In this document: positions 1-7,484 of the stretch, one piece after another
Position numbering within the stretch: position 1 is the stretch's first letter
Layout: every line of letters begins with the position of its first letter
NCBI GenBank assembly: GCA_016713325.1
Contig: JADJPJ010000067.1
Location: 1 to 28,650, forward strand
Direction: 5' to 3'
DNA length: 28,650 nt
DNA from: Candidatus Flexifilum affinis
GTDB taxonomy: Bacteria; Chloroflexota; Anaerolineae; Aggregatilineales; Phototrophicaceae
Program-made: the position numbers and the translations under genes
The notes under the pieces: generated by a model
Database searches by the model: none
Told to the model about the DNA's origin: nothing
Seen by the model: only the letters and a program-made list of their open reading frames with translations

Positions 1-774
1 GGCGCGACGGTCATCGTCCACGGACGCAGCCGAGAGAAGGCCGACGCCGTCGTGGCCGAGATTCAGGCGCAGGGCAAGGGACAGGCGCGCGCCGCCATCG
101 CCGACCTGTGCACCCAGGCGGACATCCGTGAGATGGCCGCGCAGATCAATGCCCACACCGACCGCCTCGACGTGCTGGTCAACAACGCCGGGGCCATGTA
201 CTCCAAACGCACTGAGTCGCCGGACGGCATCGAGCTGACCTGGGCGCTCAATCATCTGAACTACTTTCTGCTCACCCACCTCCTGCTCGATTTGCTGACG
301 GCGAGCGCTCCGGCGCGCATCGTCAACGTGGCATCCGAGGCGTCGCGCGGCGGCAAGCTCGACTTCGACGACCTGCAGAAGCGCAAGCGCTACAGTGGCT
401 TCGCGGTTTACGCGCAGTCGAAGCTGGCCAACATCGTCTTCACCTACGAACTGGCCCGCCGCCTGACCGAGCGCGGCGCGGGGGTGACCGCCAACGTCAT
501 GCACCCCGGCTTCGTCGGCACCGGCTTCGCCCGTAACAACGGCGGCATCATGGATCTGGCCATGGGCCTGATGCGCCCCTTCATCCTCTCTCCGGAGCAG
601 GGGGCGGACACGCTGGTCTGGCTGGCGTCGTCCCCGGAACTGGAGGGCAAGACCGGCGGCTACTACGCGAAGCGTAAGCCGCTCCAGTCGATCGCCCAGG
701 CCTATGATCCGGCGGTGCAGCGGCGCCTCTGGGAAGTCAGCGAGCAGATGACGGGCATCGCCGTGCCGGCGTAG
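1..774 (+). CDS. Short-chain dehydrogenase/reductase, 5'-truncated
   Basis: The reading frame is open from base 1, so the gene starts before the window; the visible part begins in the second beta strand of the Rossmann fold (GATVIVHGRS). The cofactor glycine motif TGxxxGxG is therefore outside. The SDR signatures present are NNAG (the central strand), a serine in NVASEAS and the catalytic YAQSK (YxxxK) motif, followed by a HPGFVGTGF segment. This spacing fits the classical SDR family, closest to retinol-dehydrogenase-like or WW-domain-oxidoreductase-like members. It should reduce or oxidise a carbonyl/alcohol with NAD(P)(H) in the cytoplasm; the substrate cannot be told. A GTG at 52 is an in-frame codon but leaves out the fold's start, so it is not a true start. 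The stop is TAG at 772. Confidence 0.9.
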   Translation, partial: GATVIVHGRSREKADAVVAEIQAQGKGQARAAIADLCTQADIREMAAQINAHTDRLDVLVNNAGAMYSKRTESPDGIELTWALNHLNYFLLTHLLLDLLTASAPARIVNVASEASRGGKLDFDDLQKRKRYSGFAVYAQSKLANIVFTYELARRLTERGAGVTANVMHPGFVGTGFARNNGGIMDLAMGLMRPFILSPEQGADTLVWLASSPELEGKTGGYYAKRKPLQSIAQAYDPAVQRRLWEVSEQMTGIAVPA

Positions 775-801
775 CCCCGCCAGACCCTCACCCTGATGTT
801 T

Positions 802-815
802 GTGACAACTGTCAC
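802..815. promoter_or_regulatory. Operator-like inverted repeat GTGACA-AC-TGTCAC
   Basis: A perfect 6+2+6 inverted repeat lies in the 209-base gap between the SDR gene and the NmrA-like gene. The same gap holds TTGACG at 870 and the palindrome GGGGCGCCCC at 876-885, but no convincing -10 box follows. A dyad of this size suits a dimeric repressor or activator, but no regulator gene is adjacent. Function is inference. Confidence 0.35.
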
Positions 816-983
816 TATCCTCATAACCACATTCAAGTGCATGATCGGTACTGGGGTGATCATCGGAATTTGACGGGGCGCCCCAGCCACGATCATCCTC
901 GAGTTGTTTACTGCTGCGGACTCCCCCCATCTGCAACTGCAAAATCAGGCTGACTCACTGTCCTTTGCGAAAGGAAGATAAGC

Positions 984-1868
984 ATGATTCTCGTTGTGGG
1001 AGCCACCGGTTATCTGGGCACGGACATCTGCTTGCGGCTGCGTGACAAGGGGCTGCCCGTCCGTGGGCTGGTCCGCAAGACCTCGGACCCGATGAAGAAG
1101 GATCATCTCAGAAACCTGGGTGTCGAGCTCGTCGAGGGCAACCTGAAAGACCGCCCCTCGCTCGAGGCCGCCTGCAAGGGGGTGGAGAAGGTCATCACCA
1201 CCGCAACCATCACGCTCTCGCGCCAGCCGGACGACACCATCCAGAATGTCGATCAGGCCGGGCAGATCAATCTGGTCGATGCCGCCAGGGCCGCCGGCGT
1301 TCGCCACTTCGTCTACACGTCGTATTCCAAGAATCTTGATACGGACTCTCCCCTGACCACCGCCAAGCGCGCTGTCGAGCTGCACCTGATGCGCAGCGGC
1401 ATGTCCTACACCATTCTGCGTCCGGCCTGCTTCATGGAGGTATGGCTCAGCCCGGCCGTCGGCTTCGACTTCCCGCATGCCAAGGCGGTCGTCTATGGCG
1501 CGGGCGAGGCGAAGCTGAGCTGGATCTCCCGTGGCGATGTGGCAGCCTTTGCCATCGCGGCTCTGGAGCACCCGGCGGCCCGCAATGCCATGCTCGAACT
1601 GGGCGGTCCGGAAGCGCTCAGTCCGCTGCAAGTGGTGGACATATTCGAGAAGGCGACTCACCGCACCTTTGAGGTCCAGCTTGTCCCGGTGGAGGCACTG
1701 CGCGCCCAGAAAGCGGCCGCGACCGACTCCGTGCAGCAAAGCTTCGCCGGGCTGATGCTCGATTACGCCAAGGGCGATGTCATCGACATGAGCGTTACCC
1801 TGCGGACCTTCCCGCTGAAGCTCACGTCGGTGGCCGAATATGCGCACCATGTGCTGATCGGGGCCTGA
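984..1868 (+). CDS. NmrA-like / atypical SDR NAD(P)-binding protein
   Basis: The 294-residue protein opens with the Rossmann fingerprint VVGATGYLG (residues 4-12; GxxGxxG), followed by a basic VRGLVRKTSD stretch that suits NADP binding. It lacks a classical YxxxK active site: the equivalent region reads FVYTSYSKN, as in NmrA/HSCARG and other atypical SDRs. Members sense or use NAD(P)H, or act on quinones and isoflavone-like substrates. ILRPACFMEVW and the C-terminal SVAEYAHH are typical of the NmrA group. The start ATG has GGAAGA seven bases upstream. The gene runs in the same direction as the preceding SDR but is separated by 209 bases, so it probably has its own promoter. Exact substrate unknown. 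Confidence 0.88.
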   Translation: MILVVGATGYLGTDICLRLRDKGLPVRGLVRKTSDPMKKDHLRNLGVELVEGNLKDRPSLEAACKGVEKVITTATITLSRQPDDTIQNVDQAGQINLVDAARAAGVRHFVYTSYSKNLDTDSPLTTAKRAVELHLMRSGMSYTILRPACFMEVWLSPAVGFDFPHAKAVVYGAGEAKLSWISRGDVAAFAIAALEHPAARNAMLELGGPEALSPLQVVDIFEKATHRTFEVQLVPVEALRAQKAAATDSVQQSFAGLMLDYAKGDVIDMSVTLRTFPLKLTSVAEYAHHVLIGA

Positions 1869-1903
1869 TCGCGCCGCGATCCACAATCGTCGCCAACAAA
1901 GAG

Positions 1904-2492
1904 ATGGGATTTATGCGCGAAAAGACTCTTCGAGAAATCAGTGTCGATACCGCCATTCTCGCCCGGCTGGAAGACCGTCTGGCCGTGCTGGATCGGTTGG
2001 ACGAACGGCTGAAGCGAATCGAGCGGCTGCTGACGCAGTGGCCGCTTCCCGACTGCCATTCGGAAACCGGCTTCAACTTTCAGGATTACCTCGGTGCACT
2101 TCTGAAGTGCCCCTTACATCGTGGGCGAGGCGATCGTCACCGTCTTCATGGTGGACGAAAGGACGGGCCACCTGGATTCTCTGGCCACGCTGCCCGTTGA
2201 AATGCGCTCCATCAAGACGCACCAGTTCGCCGGCTTACGCTGCGGCGTCCGCACCGACATCGAACTGCTGAATCCGGAGGCCTTCGGGGTTTTCGATTTC
2301 TGGTATTTCGAGGGCGGCGGCACGGTCGAAACCACTGTCGCCGACAAGACGGTGTATACGCAGAAAGTGCCGGATGCGGATCAGCCCACGCGGGTCACCC
2401 TTCGCGGCTATGGGCAGGCCATTCAGAAGGTGTCGCTGCTCAGCGCCAACGAGATGTTCCTGACGTCCTTCTGCGCGGGCTTTGACCGGTAG
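1904..2492 (+). pseudogene. Hypothetical protein gene interrupted by a +1 frameshift
   Basis: Two overlapping reading frames make one coherent protein. The first (from ATG 1904, or 1913) encodes a charged helical, probably coiled-coil segment (ILARLEDRLAVLDRLDERLKR) and runs on to QDYLGALLKC. The second, from about 2112 to TAG 2490, continues PYIVGEAIVTVFMVDE and a beta-rich domain (FGVFDFWYFEGGGTVETT). The frames join at the CCCC run 2110-2113: one base too many, or a +1 slip on CCC-T, would give LLKC-PYIV. No family is recognised. The second frame alone has only a GTG start without a ribosome site, so two independent genes are unlikely. Whether this is a real mutation, a sequencing error or programmed frameshifting cannot be decided here. 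Confidence 0.55.
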
Positions 2493-2617
2493 CAGAAATC
2501 GCGACCCATCTTCACCATGTGACAATCCACAGGTGCGCCGGGTGATCTCCTCAACTCACCCGGCGCGCTGATTCATGCCATGATCGCCGTCAGAGGTCAG
2601 TGGTGGAGGGTGCGATC

Positions 2618-3613
2618 ATGGCTTTTTTCAACGATGGCTCCGGGGAGCTGGATCAACGATTGATGAGCGTCCCCGTCGCCATCATGCTCGTTTGTTGGAC
2701 GGTGGGGCTGGTGTACTGGTGGACGACTCACGATTTCAGCGGGTGGTTCTTTCTGGCTTACATCGGCATGTTCATCGGCGTTGGGGTCGGCTCGTTCATC
2801 GGCCTGCCGCAGAACAAGCGCCCGGTGGCGCGCCGCTTCATGATGCTCATGGTCGGGTCGATGCTCCTGGGCCTGGCGCTCATCACCGACCACGGCAACA
2901 TGCAGATCGAAGGGCTGTTCTTCGGCGTGCTGGCCGGCGCCCCCTGGATCATTCTGCACTACGCTCTGGCCAAGTTTGCCGGGCCGCTCGTCTTCGGGCG
3001 CATCTGGTGCGGCTGGGCCTGCTGGTTCGGCATGGTCTTCGACCTGCTGCCGTACAAGGCCAGTCGCTACCGCATTCCCGGCCGCTGGGGCGCGCTGCGC
3101 TATGCCCACTTCTTCCTCAGCCTCGTCACCGTTGCGATCCTCTGGTTCGCCTTCGGCTATCGCGATGGCGCTACCGGTTCCAGCGGCTTCGTCTGGTTCC
3201 TGGCCGGTCTGGCGCTCTACTACCTGCTCGGCATTGGCATGGCGCTGGCGATCAAGGACAACCGCGCCTTCTGCAAATACCTGTGCCCGATCAGCGTGCC
3301 GCTCAAGACCTTCTCGCGCTATGCCATTTTGAAGATCGCCGGCGACGCGCCCAAATGCGACTCCTGCAACGTTTGCATCGAGCAGTGCCCGATGAACATC
3401 CGCGTCCCCGACTACATCCTCAAGGGGGAACGGGTGCTCTCGACCGAGTGCACGCTGTGTCAGACCTGCATCCACGTCTGCCCGCACGATGCGCTCAAGC
3501 TGTCGTTCGCCTTCGACGTCGGCGGCAAGGAGCTGATCGATTTCGTGCCGCCCCGCGGCGCTCGCGGGAACGGATCCGCAAAACAAGAGCAGGTGGATAA
3601 GGCAGCCCCATAG
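2618..3613 (+). CDS. Membrane-bound 4Fe-4S ferredoxin-type protein, NapH/CcoG-like
   Basis: The 331-residue protein has about six hydrophobic segments. These are followed by the motifs GRIWCGWACWFG and AFCKYLCPISVP, which are CxxxC-type cysteine pairs of the NapH/NosR/CcoG family. At the C-terminal end are two ferredoxin cluster motifs, CDSCNVCIEQCP and CTLCQTCIHVCP. Proteins of this kind carry electrons between the quinone pool or periplasmic reductases and partner proteins, or serve copper/cytochrome assembly. No partner reductase or cytochrome gene lies beside it, so its route is open. The ATG at 2618 is chosen because GGAGGG (2605-2610) sits seven bases upstream; an in-frame GTG at 2600 has no such site. 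The hydrophilic tail after the clusters is short. Confidence 0.88.
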   Translation: MAFFNDGSGELDQRLMSVPVAIMLVCWTVGLVYWWTTHDFSGWFFLAYIGMFIGVGVGSFIGLPQNKRPVARRFMMLMVGSMLLGLALITDHGNMQIEGLFFGVLAGAPWIILHYALAKFAGPLVFGRIWCGWACWFGMVFDLLPYKASRYRIPGRWGALRYAHFFLSLVTVAILWFAFGYRDGATGSSGFVWFLAGLALYYLLGIGMALAIKDNRAFCKYLCPISVPLKTFSRYAILKIAGDAPKCDSCNVCIEQCPMNIRVPDYILKGERVLSTECTLCQTCIHVCPHDALKLSFAFDVGGKELIDFVPPRGARGNGSAKQEQVDKAAP

Positions 3614-3629
3614 TCGCATCCCGCATTTC

Positions 3630-3695
3630 GTAGGGGCAACGCCTGCGTTGTCCGGTCCTGTGCCGCCTGGTGGACAAGGCAGGCCTTGTCCCTAC
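3630..3695. repeat. Imperfect inverted repeat of dispersed palindrome family
   Basis: Two 24-base arms (3630-3653 and 3672-3695) match each other as inverted repeats at 21 of 24 positions, and each arm is itself nearly palindromic (core GGACAAGGCAGGCCTTGTCC on the right). They flank an 18-base middle. The position directly after the ferredoxin gene allows a terminator role. A related perfect palindrome occurs at 26965-26984, so this is probably a dispersed repeat family (REP/MITE-like). Confidence 0.6.
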
Positions 3696-3738
3696 GTACC
3701 TCATTTCGTACGGACAGGCAGCGGCACGCCTGACGGCA

Positions 3739-3744
3739 TATAAT
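3739..3744 (+). promoter_or_regulatory. Candidate -10 box (TATAAT) before the fucosidase gene
   Basis: A perfect TATAAT stands 65 bases before the fucosidase ATG in otherwise GC-rich DNA. No good -35 box lies at 16-18 bases; GGACAG at 3712 is too far. Low confidence as a complete promoter. Confidence 0.35.
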
Positions 3745-3809
3745 CGTTCCTCGACGCCACAACACGTCCGCCGATCAAAAAGAGCGATTTATCTGCAAGG
3801 AGACACACG

Positions 3810-5036
3810 ATGGTTGAGCAGGCCTCACCGCAGGGATTGAACTGGTTTCAGGATGTTCGCTTCGGCATGTTCATCCATTGGGGCCTGTACAGCATCCTCG
3901 CCAAAGAAGAATGGATCATGCACACGGCGCGCATCCCCGTGCCGGAGTATGAACAACTGGTCCCCCGCTTCAACGCAGCGCGCTTCCATGCCGACGAATG
4001 GGTGAGCCTCGCCGCCGACGCCGGCCAGAAGTACATGGTCATCACCAGCCGGCACCATGACGGCTTCAGCATGTACGACACGGCGCTCAGCGATTACAAA
4101 GTGACCAACACCCCCTTTGGCCGCGACCCGATCCGCGAGCTGGCCGAGGCCTGCGCCCGCCATGGCGTCAAGCTGGGTTTCTACAGTTCGCTGCTCGACT
4201 GGCATCATCCGGCCTACCGCTTCCGGGAGGAGAGCGGCCTGGCCTGGTCGGATTATCTCGGCTTCCTGCACGGGCAGGTGCGCGAGCTGTGCACCCAGTA
4301 CGGCGAGATCGCCTGCCTGTGGTTCGACGGGCACTGGCCGGAAAATGCGTTTGACGAGACCAATCAGTATTTCAAGGCCGGCGGATCGTTCGAGTACGAG
4401 GCGCTGTACAACATGATCCACGAGCTTCAGCCGGATGCCGTGGTGCTCAACAACCACCACCAGACGCCGCAGCCGGGCGAAGACATCCAGGGCTACGAGC
4501 AGGATCTGCCCGACTCGAATACCACCGGTTGGAACCGCGCCGCCATCTCGGACCGGCCGCTGGAGGTCTGCATGACCATCAACGACCACTGGGGCTACAG
4601 CGCCGCCGACCGCAACCACAAGACCACCCGCCACCTGATCCACACGCTGGTGCGCAGCGGAAGCGTCGGGGCCAACCTGCTGCTCAACGTCGGGCCGACG
4701 CCTGAGGGAGAGATCCTGCCGGTCCACGCCGAACGTCTGCGCGGCATCGGCGCATGGCTGACGGTCTATGGCGACTCGGTCTATGGCACGCGCGCCGGTT
4801 CCATTCCGCCGACGGCCGTGTCGGTCAGCACCCGCCGGGGAGACACCCACTACCTGCACCTCCTGCATGACGTCAGCGACTGCGTGAAGATCCCCGGTGC
4901 GCCGGACTCGCTGCGTCAGGCCGCCCTCCTCGCCGACGGATCGCCGGTGGAGATGGCGTACCAGGACGGCGCGCTGGTCCTGACGGTCCCGGAGACGGTC
5001 CGCGACCGCTTCGACACAGTGGTCGTGCTGTCTTAA
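3810..5036 (+). CDS. Alpha-L-fucosidase, glycoside hydrolase family 29
   Basis: A 408-residue protein without a signal peptide, so it probably acts inside the cell on imported fucosylated oligosaccharides, releasing L-fucose with retention of configuration. GH29 hallmarks are in order: [11 protein letters not shown] (residues 18-28), the substrate-binding RHHDGF (81-86), [10 protein letters not shown] (123-132), and LWFDGHW, in which Asp173 is the expected nucleophile. [13 protein letters not shown] closes the TIM barrel. A short C-terminal domain follows, shorter than the beta-sandwich of secreted family members. The general acid/base Glu is poorly conserved in GH29 and is not assigned. GGAGA stands about eight bases before the ATG. 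The gene appears monocistronic, with TATAAT upstream and hairpins downstream; no fucose transport or catabolic genes are nearby. Confidence 0.93.
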   Translation: MVEQASPQGLNWFQDVRFGMFIHWGLYSILAKEEWIMHTARIPVPEYEQLVPRFNAARFHADEWVSLAADAGQKYMVITSRHHDGFSMYDTALSDYKVTNTPFGRDPIRELAEACARHGVKLGFYSSLLDWHHPAYRFREESGLAWSDYLGFLHGQVRELCTQYGEIACLWFDGHWPENAFDETNQYFKAGGSFEYEALYNMIHELQPDAVVLNNHHQTPQPGEDIQGYEQDLPDSNTTGWNRAAISDRPLEVCMTINDHWGYSAADRNHKTTRHLIHTLVRSGSVGANLLLNVGPTPEGEILPVHAERLRGIGAWLTVYGDSVYGTRAGSIPPTAVSVSTRRGDTHYLHLLHDVSDCVKIPGAPDSLRQAALLADGSPVEMAYQDGALVLTVPETVRDRFDTVVVLS

Positions 5037-5052
5037 CGTCCAGTTTCACCTC

Positions 5053-5114
5053 TCCGTCCAAAGACGGATAACTCTCCATCCCGCATCTCAGGCCGGTTTT
5101 CCCCCGCCGGCCTG
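5053..5114 (+). terminator. Two hairpins after the fucosidase gene, terminator candidate
   Basis: A 6-bp stem TCCGTC/GACGGA with a CAAA loop (5053-5068) is followed by an 8-bp stem CAGGCCGG/CCGGCCTG with a 10-base loop (5089-5114). No U-tract follows, so this would be a non-canonical terminator. Placement at the end of a single gene supports the idea. Confidence 0.4.
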
Positions 5115-5194
5115 ATGAAGCCGCATCCCGCTTCGCCTTACACTGTCCTCATCAGCCCATCGACAGAGCGCTACCGGCGCGAAGCGAGGAACCC

Positions 5195-6109
<915 letters not shown>

Positions 6110-6110
6110 T

Positions 6111-6144
6111 GAGAGACGAGAAATGAGAGACGAGAGATGAGAAA
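6111..6144 (+). repeat. Purine-rich 14-base tandem repeat between ABC genes
   Basis: GAGAGACGAGAAAT is followed directly by GAGAGACGAGAGAT and GAG. Similar strings occur on the minus strand at 20440-20455 and 25700-25724, always between co-directional genes and always purine-rich on the coding strand. Confidence 0.6.
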
Positions 6145-6208
6145 ACGACGTTCCATCGCTCGCCCTCTCGCTGGCTGGGATTGCAGGAGCCAGAAAGCAG
6201 GCAAACTC

Positions 6209-7069
6209 ATGTTGTGGCAGATGCTCCGGATCGAACACCTGAAGTTGTACCGCCGCCGGGCGCTGTGGATCGAGGTGGCGCTGGTCGCCGGCCTGATCGC
6301 CGTGGTCTTCGGCATCATCCTGATCGCCTTGCAGTTTGAGCAGGTCCCGGCCGCCGAACGGCAGATGGTCGCCGACCTGCTGGCCTGGCCCAACGGCGTC
6401 AGGATCTCCATCCTGCTGGCATCGCACCAGATGCTTGGCGGGCTGCTGATGATCGTCCTGGTCGGCATGGTCGTCGCCCAGGAATACACCTGGCAGACCT
6501 TCACGCTGGCCGTGCGCGCTGGCGTGCCGCGCAGCGTCGTGCTGATCAGCAAGTTCGTGACCGTCCTCGGTCCCGCCCTGCTGATCACGGCCACGGCCAT
6601 GCTCGCCGGCGCCATCATGTCCGGCATTGTGACTCTCAACGCTGGGGGTGGGCTCGACATCGGCGGTCTCCCCGTCGGCGAGCTGCTGCGCGACATCCTG
6701 CGGGTCGCCTACGCCCTGCTTCCCTACATCGCCCTTACCTTCCTGGTCGCTGTGTGGACCCGCTCGCTGGCGGCCAGCCTGGGCCTGGTGGCGGGCTACC
6801 TTTTCCTGGTCGAGGGCATCGTGCCTCAGCTCCTGATCATGTTCGGCGGGTTCGCCGCGCAAATCGGCATGCATATGCCGGGGCAGCTTGCCTCGGCGCT
6901 GATCAACGCCAACGGTCCGTTCGCCGTCATGGAGGCCGGTCCGTCGCCGCAGGCCTCGCCCTTTCCCGCCGCTGCACCGGAAGTCGCCGTCGTGGGTATC
7001 GCTCTCTACACTGTGATTTTCCTCGTGTTGGCCGTGCTGCGCTTCCGCGATCAGGATTTGACCGCCTGA
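6209..7069 (+). CDS. ABC-2 type transporter permease
   Basis: A 286-residue membrane protein with six likely spans: VEVALVAGLIAVVFGIIL-like segment near the start, MLGGLLMIVLVGMVVAQEYTW, ALLITATAMLAGAIM, ALLPYIALTFLVAVW, LAASLGLVAGYLFLVEGIV, and VAVVGIALYTVIFLVLAVL at the end. This is the ABC-2/BcrB pattern. EYTWQTFTLAVRAGVPR resembles the conserved cytosolic loop (E..xGT...L..P.sR) of such exporters. It should form the membrane channel for the ATPase encoded just upstream. The ATG at 6209 (MLWQMLRIE) is preferred; an in-frame ATG at 6137 would add 24 charged residues coded partly by the spacer repeat. The ribosome site is weak (GCAGG). Confidence 0.88.
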   Translation: MLWQMLRIEHLKLYRRRALWIEVALVAGLIAVVFGIILIALQFEQVPAAERQMVADLLAWPNGVRISILLASHQMLGGLLMIVLVGMVVAQEYTWQTFTLAVRAGVPRSVVLISKFVTVLGPALLITATAMLAGAIMSGIVTLNAGGGLDIGGLPVGELLRDILRVAYALLPYIALTFLVAVWTRSLAASLGLVAGYLFLVEGIVPQLLIMFGGFAAQIGMHMPGQLASALINANGPFAVMEAGPSPQASPFPAAAPEVAVVGIALYTVIFLVLAVLRFRDQDLTA

Positions 7070-7139
7070 CCCGTGTAACATTCGCGCCCATTTCACGATT
7101 TATGGAGTGAGATGTGTGCGAAAACGAGTTTGTATCGGT

Positions 7140-7294
7140 AGGTCTGTGGGCCGAGGTGGGTTGGAACGCCGGCGCATTGCGAGCTTGCGCCGGCAGCAGA
7201 TCAGCCAGCGGGCGCCCCGCTCGACCGTGCCGTGCGGGGGCACAAGGGCGCGTCGAAGCAGCGCCCGCTGCTGATCGTGCTGCGCGAATGCTGA
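7140..7294 (+). pseudogene. Decayed copy of the small membrane protein gene at 14613
   Basis: Read in the frame of base 7164, the DNA gives ERRRIASLRRQQISQRAP, matching ERQRIASLRQQQIRQRAP of the 109-residue protein at 14613. After a frameshift, the frame from 7244 gives KQRPLLIVL, matching KQRPLLIAV, and then meets TGA at 7292. The codon at the place of the start is AGG instead of ATG, and the two-membrane-span part is deleted. The upstream bases (ATTCGCGCCCATTTCACGATTTA) also resemble those before 14613, and the same structured element follows both. An apparent 63-residue reading frame here (7114-7305) is in another frame and shows no protein-like features. Confidence 0.65.
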
Positions 7295-7318
7295 CATCCA
7301 GATGAATGAGAGTGGGCC

Positions 7319-7423
7319 CTGGCGCGGATGTGCGCCCGTCGCCAGACAAGCCCGATGCCCGCAGTGTGGGGGAGGCACGGCAAAACGTCGGATCCGGGTT
7401 CGAACCCGGATCCGACGTTTTGC
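7319..7423 (+). repeat. Two-stem structured element, copy 1
   Basis: About 105 bases. It begins with the arms CTGGCG...CGCCAG (7319-7345) and ends in a perfect 44-base palindrome (7380-7423; 22-base arms, centre GGTTC|GAACC). A second copy with the same order and spacing is at 14951-15054. Its big stem differs at several positions in both arms at once, keeping pairing. The palindrome ends five bases before the -35 box of regulator 1, so it may be a terminator for upstream transcription, a regulator-binding site, a structured RNA or a mobile repeat. A fragment of it (10169-10201) lies before regulator 2. It was tested as a tRNA because of GGTTCGAACC, and fails. Confidence 0.7.
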
Positions 7424-7427
7424 TTTC

Positions 7428-7454
7428 TGGACAACTCAAATATTACCGTATAAT
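7428..7454 (+). promoter_or_regulatory. Promoter of regulator gene 1
   Basis: TGGACA (7428-7433, 5 of 6 matches to TTGACA) and TATAAT (7449-7454), with a 15-base spacer, in an AT-rich island. The box is 31 bases before the ATG. A short leader with GAGG about nine bases before the start follows. Confidence 0.65.
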
Positions 7455-7484
7455 GTATTGATAAAGAGCTTGAGGTTTTCTCCT

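Noticed and set aside
945..1886. A 313-residue minus-strand gene opposite the NmrA-like gene
   Set aside because: Antisense shadow of a well-supported gene; no recognisable motif. The same applies to the long opposite-strand frames at 2597-3619, 3825-4868, 5171-7096, 22466-24142 and 26886-28628.
6111..6144. CRISPR array
   Set aside because: Only two 14-base units without spacers and no cas genes anywhere in the window.
7114..7305. A 63-residue gene
   Set aside because: The frame differs from the recognisable remnant of the small membrane protein; the translation is low-complexity Ala/Arg/Gly.
7391..7423. tRNA gene, because of GGTTCGAACC resembling a T-arm
   Set aside because: The bases are the centre of a perfect 44-base palindrome; there is no D-arm, anticodon arm or acceptor stem around it.
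7302..7484. N-terminal extension of regulator 1 from ATG 7302
   Set aside because: The extra 61 residues are coded by the palindromic element and promoter; TATAAT and the ribosome site lie inside this stretch, and copy 2 has no such extension.
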